64,000 nt of DNA from contig CAWBPR010000009.1 in the NCBI GenBank assembly GCA_963790775.1, forward strand, positions 8,839 to 72,838, written 5' to 3'. A program made the position numbers and the translations under genes. Below the pieces are notes generated by a model, which worked only from the letters and a program-made list of their open reading frames with translations, was not told the origin of the DNA and did not search any database. Of the stretch, positions 35,060 to 45,030 are shown in pieces. Within the stretch, counting starts at the first letter, position 1, and each line of letters begins with the position of its first letter. This stretch comes from JASJBU01 sp963790775 (GTDB lineage: Bacteria; Pseudomonadota; Gammaproteobacteria; Chromatiales; Chromatiaceae).

Positions 35060-35767
35060 CTATGCATCATTTCTTTTTGGATGTCTGATATCGGATGGAT
35101 CATTGGGCTGCCCGTATTCAAAATCCACATCATCTTGTTCATCTTCCCAGCTGTAGCGTTTTTCCGGAGGAGAAGGATCGCGATTTTTCAGCAGGATGGC
35201 CAAGACAATCCCTAGTATGGCACCAGAGAGATGAGATTCGAATGAAATATCAGGTGTACTCGGGAAGACCCCCCAGATCATGCCGCCATAGAGAAAAAAC
35301 ACCACGAGTGAAAACGCTATGGCTTTTTTGTCCCAGCGCAAGGCGCCAATGGTGAAGACAAAGAACATCATGCCAAAGGTCAGACCACTGGCCCCAATGT
35401 GATAGGCACTACGGGCAAACAACCAGACCCCAAATCCTGAGCCGATATAGATGACTGGAATTACGATTTTTGCTGATTTCGGATAGCTATATATGAGAGT
35501 TGATCCGAGAATGATAATAGGAGCCGTGTTCGCAAATAGGTGGGAGAGTGAACCATGGATCATGGGAGCAAAAAACAGTCCCTTTAGTCCACTCAGGGTC
35601 CGTGAATAGACCCCGTATTGCACCAGATCAATAGAAAAAAACAACTCGACTGATTTGATGAACCATAAAATCAGGGCAAAGGATACTGCAATAATGAACG
35701 ACCGACGTAGAAGACGAGTATCATCAAGCGCCATCCGCCTGTTCTCTGAGATATCGGTTTTATCCAA
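35060..35767 (-). CDS. rhomboid-family intramembrane serine protease
   Basis: 235 aa with about six membrane helices. MIHGSLSHLFANTAPIIILG holds the conserved HxxxN region of helix 2. GASGLTFGMMFF is the GxSG nucleophile motif, and SHLSGAILGIVLA carries the catalytic His. The C-terminus is a charged cytoplasmic tail (RYSWEDEQDDVDFEYGQPND). Rhomboids cut membrane proteins within the bilayer. Confidence 0.9.
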   Translation of the reverse strand: MDKTDISENRRMALDDTRLLRRSFIIAVSFALILWFIKSVELFFSIDLVQYGVYSRTLSGLKGLFFAPMIHGSLSHLFANTAPIIILGSTLIYSYPKSAKIVIPVIYIGSGFGVWLFARSAYHIGASGLTFGMMFFVFTIGALRWDKKAIAFSLVVFFLYGGMIWGVFPSTPDISFESHLSGAILGIVLAILLKNRDPSPPEKRYSWEDEQDDVDFEYGQPNDPSDIRHPKRNDA

Positions 35768-36211
35768 TTCAATTATCCCTCTTGCATCATTCGACGATGC
35801 ACTACCACCTTTTCATCAGAAACAATTTCACGGCTCTTATCCGGCGCTGGTGTAACCGAATCACACTGGCCATGAACGGATTAAACAGATCAGGACCTGG
35901 AGTCGATAAACCATACTTAGATGACGAGCGTATACAAGCTCTTAAAAGCAGGTAGCTAGAAATCAAAGTGTGTTATGCACACCCCTATATTGTTGAACAC
36001 CCTACAGACAAGGGTTTGCCTAGAGGGTTACCGCGCCAGCCTTCGACCCTGCCGACCTGTAAATAAATCACAAATTTGCTGCGCAGTTATTCGCAGAATA
36101 GATCAATCGCAACGCATAACCTCTCTGTAAAGCAGCAGCCGACGGTTGATTCCCAACCGTGGGGGATACTCGCTGTGAAGTCAACATTAAGTTAACTCGG
36201 ATTTTCATTAA
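35768..36211. other. intergenic region ahead of the tyrosinase gene
   Basis: About 440 bases with no supported gene. A 7-bp hairpin (ACGGTTG 36142-36148, CAACCGT 36154-36160) lies 50 bases before the tyrosinase start and could be a leader or old terminator. Confidence 0.35.
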
Positions 36212-36680
36212 ATGGAGATTAATATGAATTGCAGAAAAAATATCAAGACGCTATCACCGGACGAGAAAAGCGATATAGTTCAGGCGTTCCTGGACTTGAA
36301 AGATCCCGCCAAAGCACCCAGTTTGATTCCGGTCGCACAAGCCTCTGGCGCCTCAAGCCGCTATGACGACTACGTCTGGCTGCATACCCAAGTAGGCACA
36401 GGTGCGCATCGCCGTCCCGGGTTTTTGCCCTGGCATCGTAAGTTTCTCGATTTGTTTGAGAAAGATCTGCAAACCGTATCATTAAAGCCTGAGTTGGCTT
36501 TGCCCTATTGGGATTGGACCGATCCAACATCGACACCATTTGTGGCCGATTTTTTCGGTGGTTCAGGCGACGGCGCCGACAATGCGGTAACCACCAGCGA
36601 CTTTGCCGGCGCCAGCGGGAAATTTTCGAAGTTCCTTTAGCAATCATTCGCATTACCCAACCAACGTACTGATATTTAGG

Positions 36681-36718
36681 CATATTTACCACACTTCTGC
36701 CTATTAGTGGTAAATATG
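36681..36718. promoter_or_regulatory. 12-bp stem-loop in the IS leader
   Basis: CATATTTACCAC (36681-36692) pairs with GTGGTAAATATG (36707-36718), 60 bases before the transposase start. Such structures in insertion sequences can block impinging transcription or hide the ribosome-binding site. Confidence 0.5.
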
Positions 36719-36779
36719 TACCCATGTAATTGCAATCATAATACATGCAATAAGCATGTTATTGTTTTAATATAGGGCC

Positions 36780-38483
36780 ATGTACATCGACATTGTGCCC
36801 AATCGAAAATCTCCCCCTGCCATCCTCCTGCGTGAATCCGTTCGCCAAGGCAAAAAGATTCTGAAGCGGACGGTTGCCAATCTTTCCAGCCTCTCCATCG
36901 AGCAGGCTCAAGCCATCCGAAGGATTTTAAAAGGAGAGCAGCTGGTTCGACCGGAGGCGCACTTTGATATCTTGAGTTCGCGCGCTCATGGCCATGTTGA
37001 TGCGGTGCTTCTCACGATCAGGCGGTTGGGGCTCGATAAGCTGATTGCCAGCCGGCGTTGTAAAGAGAGGGATTTGATTATCGCCATGATCGCATCCCGG
37101 ATTCTGGGGCCGGAGAGTAAGCTGTCCTTATCGCGAAGCTGGGAGAACACGACACTGGGTGATCTGCTGGGGGTCGAGGGTGCCGATGAAGACGCGTTGT
37201 ATGCGGCGATGGATTGGCTTTATGAACGTCAGGAGGGGATCGAGCAGCGACTGGCGCAACGGCATTTACGGGAGGGATGCCGGGTACTGTATGACCTTTC
37301 CTCCAGTTATTTTGAAGGTAAGCAATGCCCGCTGGCGGCACTGGGATACAGTCGTGACCAGAAGAAGGGGAAGCTGCAGGTCAACTACGGTTTACTGACC
37401 GATGAGCGGGGTTGCCCGATTTCCATCTCTGCCTTCCCCGGGAACACTTCGGACCCCAATACCCTGTTGCCTCAGGTCGAACGGTTACAGGGCGCCTTCA
37501 ATCTGAAGTCTGTTGTTCTGGTGGGGGATCGCGGCATGATCTCTCAGAAGCAGATAGATGAACTCAAGGGGCATGCAGGGGTGGATTGGATTACGGCGCT
37601 GAAGACAGGGGCCATACGCAAGCTGATGGACGCTGAAGCGATTCAGTTAACTCTGTTTGATGAACGCAATCTGTTCGAATTTACGCATCTGGATTTTCCG
37701 GGAGAGAAACTGGTTGCCTGTCGCAACCCTGACTTGGCTTATCGACGCAAGCACAAGCGGGAGGCTTTACTGAAGGCGACGACCGAGGCACTGGAGAAGA
37801 TTCAGGGCATGGTGGCGCGAGGCACGCTCAAAGAGGCGGAGAAGATTGGTGTACGGGTGGGTCGGGTGATCAATCAATACAAGATGGCCAAGCACTTCAA
37901 GCTTGAGATTGCGAACAATAAATTTCACTTTGAGATCGATGCAGAAAAAGTCAGCGCGGAGGCGGCGCTGGATGGCATCTATGTGATTCGCACTTCATTG
38001 GCTGATGAGTTGTCGGCTGAGGATGCGGTGCGTCACTACAAATCACTCAGTCAGGTAGAGCGCGCCTTTCGCTCCATTAAGACCATGGACCTGGAAGTTC
38101 GCCCCATCCATCACTACCAGGAGCAGCGGGTTAGAACGCATCTTTTTCTCTGCATGCTCGCCTATTACGTCAAGTGGCACATGATGGAGGCGTGGCGACC
38201 GCTGCTGTTTGCCGATGAAGACCAGCAGGCCAAACAGGAGAGAGACCCTGTCGCACCCGCTGAGCGCTCCGCTAAGGCTGCTGCAAAAGTGCAGAGCAAG
38301 CAATTATCGGATGGAACTCCGGTGCATAGTTTTCAATCACTGATCCGCAACCTGGCGACCATCGTCCGCAACACCTGCCAAAGCCGAGATACGGATGCGG
38401 GCACGCCTTCTTTTACTATCGATACCCAACCCACACTAACCCAACAAAAGGCTTTTCAGTTACTGAAAGAGATCAGGATGTAG
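36780..38483 (+). CDS. IS1634-family transposase
   Basis: 567 aa, full length for the family. DDE-type signatures: VLYDLSSSYFEGK (first Asp), VVLVGDRGMISQ (second Asp), and SQVERAFRSIKTMDLEVRPIHHYQEQRVRTHLFLCMLAYYV with the Glu and the YREK-like neighbourhood. The frame has no defect, so the element may still be mobile. It is the only apparently functional transposase in the window. Confidence 0.93.
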   Translation: MYIDIVPNRKSPPAILLRESVRQGKKILKRTVANLSSLSIEQAQAIRRILKGEQLVRPEAHFDILSSRAHGHVDAVLLTIRRLGLDKLIASRRCKERDLIIAMIASRILGPESKLSLSRSWENTTLGDLLGVEGADEDALYAAMDWLYERQEGIEQRLAQRHLREGCRVLYDLSSSYFEGKQCPLAALGYSRDQKKGKLQVNYGLLTDERGCPISISAFPGNTSDPNTLLPQVERLQGAFNLKSVVLVGDRGMISQKQIDELKGHAGVDWITALKTGAIRKLMDAEAIQLTLFDERNLFEFTHLDFPGEKLVACRNPDLAYRRKHKREALLKATTEALEKIQGMVARGTLKEAEKIGVRVGRVINQYKMAKHFKLEIANNKFHFEIDAEKVSAEAALDGIYVIRTSLADELSAEDAVRHYKSLSQVERAFRSIKTMDLEVRPIHHYQEQRVRTHLFLCMLAYYVKWHMMEAWRPLLFADEDQQAKQERDPVAPAERSAKAAAKVQSKQLSDGTPVHSFQSLIRNLATIVRNTCQSRDTDAGTPSFTIDTQPTLTQQKAFQLLKEIRM

Positions 38484-41400
38484 ACAGGACCTTGCAGGCC
38501 ACTTTTTTAATATCATATTGATATTACTGGGTAAGTTCGGCTTCCTTAGGAAGGAACTTCAGCTTAATGTCACGCAGAACGGCAAGAATTATCTGCGCCG
38601 TGGCCATCCGCTGGACTACAGTGAGCTACCTACCTTGACCGAGGTGCGTGCGCTGCTCGATATCACACCGGTTGACGAAAATCCCTGGAACGAGACATCG
38701 ACAACCGATGGCTTTCGTAATCACTTGGAAGGCTGGGCGCCCGGTGGTGGTGTTACCTTTCACAACTTCGGTCATGTCTGGGCCGCGGGCGGTAGCGCGG
38801 TGGAAGGAACGATGTGGTTCAGCGATTCACCTAACGACCCGAGTTTCTGGTTGCACCATTGCATGGTCGACCGGCTGTGGGCGATCTGGCAGCAAAAGCA
38901 CCCTGGCGAAGGCTGGTTGCCTGCCGACGGAAATGCGTCCGCCAATGCGGTAGGGCATCGCACCAGTGATTCGATGGCGTTGTTTGCCACGCATATCGGT
39001 ACAGATTATACCGTCAACAGCGTGCTCGACCACAAAGCCGGCGGTTATCAGTACGACTCGGATATTCCGGACGTGGTGTTGGAAACTCCGTCCGTGGATT
39101 TTGGCAGCGTACCGGTGGGCACGACTACTTACCACGCCGTGCGCTTTCGTGTTGAGAGCTGTCGGCAGGTGCGTTTTCGCATCATCGCCGGGCCATCCGG
39201 GAGCTTTTCACAAACACCGGTCATGGTCTTTACCGCAGAGCCGGTCGCCGGGGAGCCCTTCGTCTATGGTTATGTGTTTGTTGCCTACACGGCGCCGGCC
39301 GGGGCTGGCATCACTGATATTGGCAGTGTCACTATCGAAGCCTATTTTACCGATGTCGAAGGCTTCTATACCGCCAATCCCGGTGACGATTACCCATTGT
39401 TGACCGAAACTATTGATCTGTCAGCGAGCACCGTGCCGGTGCAGAAAACCGCCGTGGCGTTGGTACTGGATCGTTCCGGCAGCATGGGTGGTACAGCCAC
39501 TACCAGTACCGGCACACCGGTAACCAAGGTGGAGCTGCTGAAAGATGCGGTCTCCGTGTTCTCCGCCTTGATGCGACCGGAAGACGGCGTTGCCGTGGTG
39601 AGTTACGACGACCTGGTCGCGCGCTTACTCGATGTCACCGAAATGGGTCCCTATGCACCGATCGCAGCCGGTTCGGGACGCGACGCCATCAACACCATCC
39701 TTGCGGGTACCAATCTGGACCCACGCGGCATGACCGGCATCGGCGACGGCATTCAAGAAGGGAACAGTGCGCTCGCGGACGGACAGGCGGCCGCTGCTGC
39801 GCTCAGCCCGCCGGATCCATACGACACACTGGCTATGGTGGTAATGACAGATGGTAACGAAAACCAAATGCCGACTATCGATGACGTGGCGGCGTCTATA
39901 TCCACCAATACCTTTGCAGTGGGTCTGGGGACTGCCGGAAACGTCAGTGAAGCGGCACTGGAAAAAATCGCCAAGAACAATGACGGCGATTTACTGGTAA
40001 CGGGCGACATGAGTAGCCCGGTGCGTGAGTTCTTCCTCACTAAACTATTTGTGCAGGTGCTGGCTGGTATTACCAATCAGGATATTATCCTCGACCCGCA
40101 CGGCCATCTGGTGCTGGATGCCAAACATCGTATCCCATTTGACGTGACCGAAGCGGATATCGATGTCGATATCGTGGTGCTGAGCCACTTCCCCATGTTG
40201 CTGGATTTCTGTCTGGAGACACCGGCTGGTCACTTGATCCAACGTGGCGATGCTGCCGCCGAACCCAACATCGACTATATCGAAGATCGCAAAACCTCCT
40301 TCTACCGGATTAGCTTACCAGCGTTGCCAGCCAAATCGGCGGGCAGTCACGCCGGACGCTGGCACGCGATCTTGAAATTCGATAGCAAGCGGATCAAAGA
40401 ACTGCTGGAGAAACAAAGCCGAGAAGTGTTTGAGTTTCTGCGATCCAAACGCGGTAAGCTGCCTTACAACCTTATCGCGCAAACGCGTTCCAACCTCAAC
40501 ATGCGGGCGAGCGTGACGCAAAATAGTCACGAACCCGGTGCGAGGCTGGACTTTGACGTGGTGTTGACTGAGTACAACCAGCCGGTGGCCGGCCGTGCCA
40601 ATGTATCAGCCGACGTCACGTTGCAGGACGGCAGCGCTAGCAGCTTGTCATTTCGTGAGTACGAGCCTGGCCGATTTCAGGCATCGATGCCGGCGGCGAA
40701 GGCCGGTGTCATTTCGTTCCGGGTCAGAGCGTCGGGCCGCACGCTGTATGGTAAACCATTTACCCGCGAGCAAGTATTGTCCGCAGCCGTTCATCTGGGC
40801 GGCGATACCCAACCCGGCACTCCGCACACGGACCCTCATGGAGCCGAAGATCGCCTGTGCCAGCTATTGGAATGCATCATGAGTGAAAATATCCTCTCTC
40901 CCGAACTGGAGAAAAGACTGAATGTGCTCGGTATCGACATCGCCGTTCTGCGCCGCTGTCTGAAGGCGTATTGCAAAAACAAACGGACAGCGCATGCGAG
41001 CCTGCAGGAGCCGGGCGTGACAACCAAGACGGTCAAACCCAAAGGATTACCTTCATTGTCGGTTGCAGATCTGTCAGCATTGGTGCAAATCGACGAGCTT
41101 AAGACGGTGATTACCGAACTGGCTGTGGAACGTGAAGTGAAACAACCCCAGGCCGTGGTGGCGCGTATCCAGGAAAAACCTGTTGTTCGTAAAGGCCCGA
41201 CCGAAGAGCGCATCAACCCCATTCCTAAAGACGGCTTTTATACAAAATCGCAGGCCAAACAATCGGGCGAGTCGGGAACGAAGAAGTCTGATTGAAGCAA
41301 ATAGTTGTGCAGAGCAACAGATAAAGTGGTGGAAAAGGGTAGGGCGTAACCCAATTAGGGTTGCGTCCTGCCCTTGGACACGTGATTATTTGTCCGGAAA

Positions 41401-41489
41401 AGTCACTCCACATCAATTCCTTAGCACCCGACCAAATGAATCGCTCTTCGGAGTGACCGTCAAAAACGGGTGAATGGTTAGTGTACCCC

Positions 41490-42491
41490 TCACCTGTACT
41501 GCTCGTATTGATCAACCGGGCTAGGTTGTCTTTCATGTGAATTCTCATCGTCATCTTTATTGACGTTGCCACGCCGGTCATCTCCATTGCGGTGCCGGTC
41601 TCGTGTGTCCTCTTTGTGGGTTTTCCGTTGATGCCCCTTGTCGTCCTGCTTGGCCGGCACCGTCCTGGCCGGCGCTTCACGGCGTCCCGGTGCAGCCTGT
41701 GGTGGCGTTCTAGGAAGCTGCCCGCGTGAATCAGGTGCCCGGTATTGCCCAGGTTGCCCAGTGTGCGAATCTGAACTGTCATGGACTTTCTCGCGCTTAT
41801 TGTCGCGCCGGGCGTCGCCGCTGCGGTATTGCTCACGCGATTCTTCTCTGCGGATTTCCGGTTGACGCCGCTTGTCCTCCCGCACCGTACTGGCGGGCGG
41901 TACACGATGGCCCGGTGCGTCCTTTGGCCGGTTATCGGGGGCCTGCCGTGGGTATTTCCCGTCCGGTCCACGGTACCGAGGCGGGACAGGAACGGCACTG
42001 CGCTCAGGTTCGCGCCCCAGGTTCTTGCCTTTCCGGTCGCGGTCGCCGCTTTCCGTGTGGCGGACCTCACGGTCACTTTGCGGGCTCGGCCGACGCGGCG
42101 CCCCGATCCAGGCGTCGTCGCCCCGGTGAGCCGGGTCCGGCTTTCTGTACCGCTTCGGCAGGTATTGTTCTCGATGCCGGTGATTTTCTTCATACGGGCG
42201 CTCGTGTGGCGAACGCACGGTGACGTGGTGACCAAGGTAGGGCCGTATATGGGTGGGCAATGCCCGTGCGCGAATCCAGTGATCGTGCTCATAGTAGATG
42301 AAGATGCGCGCGCGCGGGTCGTAATAGCTGCCGATCGCCGGGTAGTACCAATAGTCGTAATACACCGTGCGCGGCGAATAATACGGGCCTGGTTCATAGT
42401 AATGTGGGGCTGAGGCGCACGCCGTCATGACGCCTGCAACTGCGGCTACAAGTGCGATGCGGGCATGGGTCGATAAGCGATGTGATTTCAT
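41490..42491 (-). CDS. Arg/Asp-rich lipoprotein with internal repeats
   Basis: 333 aa. A lipoprotein signal (HARIALVAAVAGVMTAC, Cys about residue 25) is followed by a Tyr-rich stretch (HYYEPGPYYSPRTVYYDYWYYPAIGSYYDPRARIF) and about 230 very polar residues. The region PGHRVPPASTVREDKRRQP is echoed by PGRREAPARTVPAKQDDKG further on, suggesting an internal duplication of about 75 residues. No catalytic motif is seen. Overlapping longer minus-strand frames are shadows; this one has the proper signal peptide. Probably an envelope-attached disordered protein. Confidence 0.7.
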   Translation of the reverse strand: MKSHRLSTHARIALVAAVAGVMTACASAPHYYEPGPYYSPRTVYYDYWYYPAIGSYYDPRARIFIYYEHDHWIRARALPTHIRPYLGHHVTVRSPHERPYEENHRHREQYLPKRYRKPDPAHRGDDAWIGAPRRPSPQSDREVRHTESGDRDRKGKNLGREPERSAVPVPPRYRGPDGKYPRQAPDNRPKDAPGHRVPPASTVREDKRRQPEIRREESREQYRSGDARRDNKREKVHDSSDSHTGQPGQYRAPDSRGQLPRTPPQAAPGRREAPARTVPAKQDDKGHQRKTHKEDTRDRHRNGDDRRGNVNKDDDENSHERQPSPVDQYEQYR

Positions 42492-42801
42492 GGCAAGATC
42501 CGGTGAAGGGCAGGGTGAGTGCCGATGATGCCTAGTCTAGGGACAGTCAACTGAACCGCTGCTGAACGGTGCTGACAGGGGGAGGGTGCTGCACCCCGTT
42601 ATATCGGCATGCATTGACTTTTCGTGCTCATATTGAGCTCAATATGAGCACAAATTTTCCGGTAACCTCTTATCACTAAGCCCATTGATGTCCTTACTAC
42701 TTGACGCAATAATGGGTGAGTGAGATAAGGATAGTCGGGAGACAAGCCAGCAGCATCGTTTGTCCAATGTTAAATAATTAAAGTACAGAGGAGTAGGTAC
42801 A
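42492..42801. other. divergent spacer of about 310 bases
   Basis: No gene is seen. It carries a perfect 28-bp palindrome (listed separately) and should hold promoters for both flanking envelope genes. Confidence 0.4.
42624..42651. promoter_or_regulatory. perfect 28-bp palindrome
   Basis: GTGCTCATATTGAG followed directly by its reverse complement with no loop. It is too tight for an ordinary terminator loop and lies midway between two divergent genes, so an operator for a dimeric or tetrameric regulator is more likely. Its TGCTCA/TGAGCA half-sites resemble those at 62.5 kb. Confidence 0.55.
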
Positions 42802-43251
42802 GTGCAATTCCAGAAAATAAAATGCAACGTGTTTATCATGGCAGTCAGTTTCCTGCTTGCCAACTCAGCCTATGCAATCGATATGGGCAATATGATGAAT
42901 CCTTCCAAGTGGATGGGGGGTAATAAAGATAACGATCGTTACGATGATAGTTATGGCGGGCCTGGCCCTGGTTATCCAGGGGGTCCCCCAGGTTATGGTG
43001 GTGCTCCAGGCTATGGCTATGGCGGTGCTCCCGGTTACGGCGCAGCCCCGGGGTATGGCTATGGTGGCGCTCCCGGTTACGGCGCAGCCCCCCCGGGCTA
43101 TGGCTATGGTGGCGATCCCGGTTACGGTGCAGCTCCGGGCTATGGCTATGGTGGCGATCCCGCATACGGTGCACCGGGAACTGGATCCAATGAAGCAGAA
43201 ATTATGCGTTTGAAAGAACGTATTAGGCAACTCGAAGGGGGCATAAGGTAG
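42802..43251 (+). CDS. secreted Gly-Tyr-Pro-rich repeat protein
   Basis: 149 aa from a GTG start preceded by AGAGGAG at 42787-42793. A signal peptide (IMAVSFLLANSAYA) is followed by DMGNMMNPSKWMGG, then a low-complexity block built on PGYGYGG(A/D)PGYGAA, and a short helical tail (EAEIMRLKERIRQLEGGIR) that could form a coiled coil. Similar PGYG-rich tails occur in secreted or surface proteins of sulfur-oxidising bacteria. No enzymatic role is visible. Confidence 0.75.
   Translation: MQFQKIKCNVFIMAVSFLLANSAYAIDMGNMMNPSKWMGGNKDNDRYDDSYGGPGPGYPGGPPGYGGAPGYGYGGAPGYGAAPGYGYGGAPGYGAAPPGYGYGGDPGYGAAPGYGYGGDPAYGAPGTGSNEAEIMRLKERIRQLEGGIR
42955..43175 (+). repeat. in-frame GYG-rich tandem repeats
   Basis: Four to five imperfect copies of a 42-48 base unit (GGCTATGGCTATGGTGGC core) inside the secreted protein gene, encoding PGYGYGGxPGYGAA. 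They are coding repeats that can vary in number by slippage. Confidence 0.8.
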
Positions 43252-43476
43252 ACTCGTAGTCCGTTTTATTTAAAAAGGTAGTCGGTGGTAAAAAGATGTT
43301 CCCGTTACCACCGACAACTTCAAACCCATACCTAAGAAGTGGACCCCGTTACAAATTTCTGCCTTCCGCTTCACGTAGCGCGCTTTATCTCATCTTTGTT
43401 TTCGTCATGACGGAAAGGTATTGTATGGATGGCTTATGAACCTATAGAACCGTTAATCTACTGAAAATTGTCAACA

Positions 43477-43791
43477 ATGGTCTTCGACAAAGAACCTGCC
43501 GGATATGAGAAAACAGTACTCTCCGATCTCCAGGGTGCATGGCAGAACCTGCGGGATACAATTGTGGAACACGCGGGTTTTCCCGGATGGGAGCGTGCGC
43601 TGTTCCACATCGACGAGGGTATGAGCTGGGAGTCGGTCAGGAACCTCCGCTATATGAGCAGATGTTTGCTCTTGGTACGCAATATTGTTATACAAGGTGA
43701 GGTGTCAGAAGAGGTCGTGTCGTGTTTGGATGAGGTGAACGAACTGATGGATGAGACACTCCAGGCACTCAACGAAGGTGAAATCAACTGA
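43477..43791 (+). CDS. 104-aa helical protein of unknown function
   Basis: From the ATG at 43477 the product reads MVFDKEPAGYEKTVLSDLQGAWQNL and is predicted helical and soluble (ESVRNLRYMSRCLLLVRNIVIQGEVSEEVVSCLDEVNELMDETLQAL). No family is recognised and no strong ribosome-binding site is present. The frame and residue composition look like a real gene. Confidence 0.5.
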   Translation: MVFDKEPAGYEKTVLSDLQGAWQNLRDTIVEHAGFPGWERALFHIDEGMSWESVRNLRYMSRCLLLVRNIVIQGEVSEEVVSCLDEVNELMDETLQALNEGEIN

Positions 43792-43843
43792 GTTATATCA
43801 CCGGGATTGATCCGTTGGGCCAATCCTACCGCATAAATATTGA

Positions 43844-44400
43844 CTATCCTGCAGCTCCGTTTACTTCACCTACGGCCATCTCAATCTGTTGATTAGGCAG
43901 CAACATGGCGATTGGTTCAGACCGATCACCGAGGGCGCCGCTGACTAACTGAATAGTTTTGAACCCCCAAGTGGCATAGAAAGCAACCGCATCCGGTTTC
44001 GCATCACCACCACGCCGATACAACCGGCTCGGTCCCGCATCTCCAGGGCAAGCTCCAGCATAGCCCGCAGCAGCAGCCGGCCGATGCCGTGGCCTTGGTA
44101 CCGCTCGTCGACTGCCAGTCGGGCAATACGTAGGATAGGCAGAGGGTAATCTGGCAGGCGCTTGCGCAGGATCTTCGACAGCCTATCCGCTACCAGTTCA
44201 CAACTGGAAACTGTTACAAGTCCGGTGATACGGTGGCCTTGAACAGCGACATAGGTAGTTCCTATGTGGTGACGGAACTGGTTCTGTCCGGCATCGCGTT
44301 AAAAGAATCGGTCAAAATCGATATTCCCGCTATGAAATCCCAAGCGGTCATCCAGGGGTTTCAGCCGGCGTATGCAGATTTCCTGCTCCGCATTACTCAC
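43844..44400 (-). pseudogene. GNAT-type toxin, inactivated
   Basis: A GTG at 44400 overlaps the antitoxin stop, then IRRLKPLDDRLGFHSGNIDFDRFF and TAA at 44299-44301. The same frame continues AGQNQFRHHIGTTYVAV, ITGLVTVSSCELVADRL, PILRIARLAVDERYQGHGIGRLLLRAM (acetyl-CoA loop QGHGIG) and RAGCIGVVV. A one-base loss near 44007 then shifts the frame, and DAKPDAVAFYATWGF ends at 43844. The layout is that of tRNA-acetylating GNAT toxins paired with RHH antitoxins. Two lesions make it dead. A second fragment of the same family lies at 20.7-20.9 kb. Confidence 0.85.
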
Positions 44401-44659
44401 GAAACAGCGATCTCAGGGCCTCTGTGGGTTGTTTCTCCGAAGCGATGTGCTCGGCAATCTGTGCCATCGCCTCGTTGGTCAACACCCATCGCGAGGGGAT
44501 GATCAGATCCTCAGGGATCTCACGTAGTGCCTGCAAGTGATGTTTTAGTGCCTCTTCGATCAGGTAGGCCTTTTTGACCCCGTGACTCCTCACGTATGCC
44601 TCCATCTGGGCCTTGGTCTCTTCGGAAATGTAACTGGAAACCTGTGTGCTTGTCGACAT
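44393..44659 (-). CDS. ribbon-helix-helix antitoxin-like protein
   Basis: 88 aa from the ATG at 44659, chosen because AGAGGA lies 9 bases upstream. STQVSSYISEETKAQMEAYVRSHGVKKAYLIEEALKHHLQAL is a ribbon-helix-helix DNA-binding domain. The C-terminal RWVLTNEAMAQIAEHIASEKQPTEALRSLFRE would wrap the toxin. The stop overlaps the GNAT toxin start. As the toxin is broken, this is an orphan antitoxin still free to repress its own promoter. Confidence 0.75.
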   Translation of the reverse strand: MSTSTQVSSYISEETKAQMEAYVRSHGVKKAYLIEEALKHHLQALREIPEDLIIPSRWVLTNEAMAQIAEHIASEKQPTEALRSLFRE

Positions 44660-44988
44660 ATCAATATGTCCTCTACATTTGTGTAGATATATATAGGGAA
44701 TATCATGGATTAATTCGCTGCTTCTGGTAGACATGATCTGGACATAGTGACTTTATAACCTATTAAAAAGCATGAAAACATCGAGGGTTCGACACAGAAT
44801 TGCCTGGAGTAATTCTGAACAGGGGCCATCGGCCACTGGCCCTTAGGGTGAAGTATAGGGATGTACGGAATCAAAAAGCCGGGAGCGATTTTTAACCTGT
44901 ACAGCACAGCCCTGTCAGCGCTCACTTTTGCACATTCTGGCGCAGGCACAATCTGATGATCCTGCTCTACTGACATTTCTGAATAAAA

Positions 44989-45019
44989 ACAAAGCCCCGC
45001 CTTTCGGTGAGGGCTTTGT
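44989..45019 (-). terminator. intrinsic terminator on the minus strand
   Basis: ACAAAGCCC (44989-44997) pairs with GGGCTTTGT (45011-45019). Read on the minus strand the stem is followed by TTTTTATT, a textbook terminator. No minus-strand gene now lies upstream of it, so it seems left over from a lost gene. Confidence 0.6.
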
Positions 45020-45030
45020 CGGCGGGCAAT

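Larger units (their letters stand above)
36635..38532 (+). mobile_element. IS1634-type insertion sequence, apparently intact
   Basis: About 1,898 bp carrying one transposase gene. Hexamers AAGTTC at 36629-36634 and 38533-38538 fit a 6-bp target duplication, and both are in the tyrosinase reading frame. Terminal inverted repeats are weak by eye (CTTTAGCAATCA against ACCCAGTAATATCA), so the edges are inferred from the duplication and the host reading frame. Confidence 0.8.
36212..41295 (+). pseudogene. tyrosinase-vWA protein gene interrupted by an IS1634-type insertion
   Basis: The coding parts are 36212-36634 and 38533-41295, about 1,060 codons if rejoined. The first holds the CuA site (WLHTQVGTGAHRRPGFLPWHRKFL). 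The second holds CuB (FHNFGHVWAAGG, DPSFWLHHCMVDRLWAIWQ). Then come a beta-sandwich, a von Willebrand A domain at about 39450-40070 with MIDAS motif VLDRSGSMGG and VVMTDGNEN, and a polar C-terminus. Both edges carry AAGTTC in the same frame, so excision would restore SKFGFLRKE. Tyrosinases oxidise phenols. The fusion with vWA is unusual. The insertion falls between the copper sites, so the enzyme is inactive as it stands. Confidence 0.88.

Noticed and set aside
41225..42397. 390-codon minus-strand frame
   Set aside because: Arg/Thr-rich shadow of the lipoprotein gene at 41490-42491, which alone has a lipoprotein signal peptide.
42955..43175. regular repeats that could suggest a CRISPR array
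   Set aside because: The repeats are in frame, have no variable spacers and encode a Gly-Tyr-Pro-rich protein segment.
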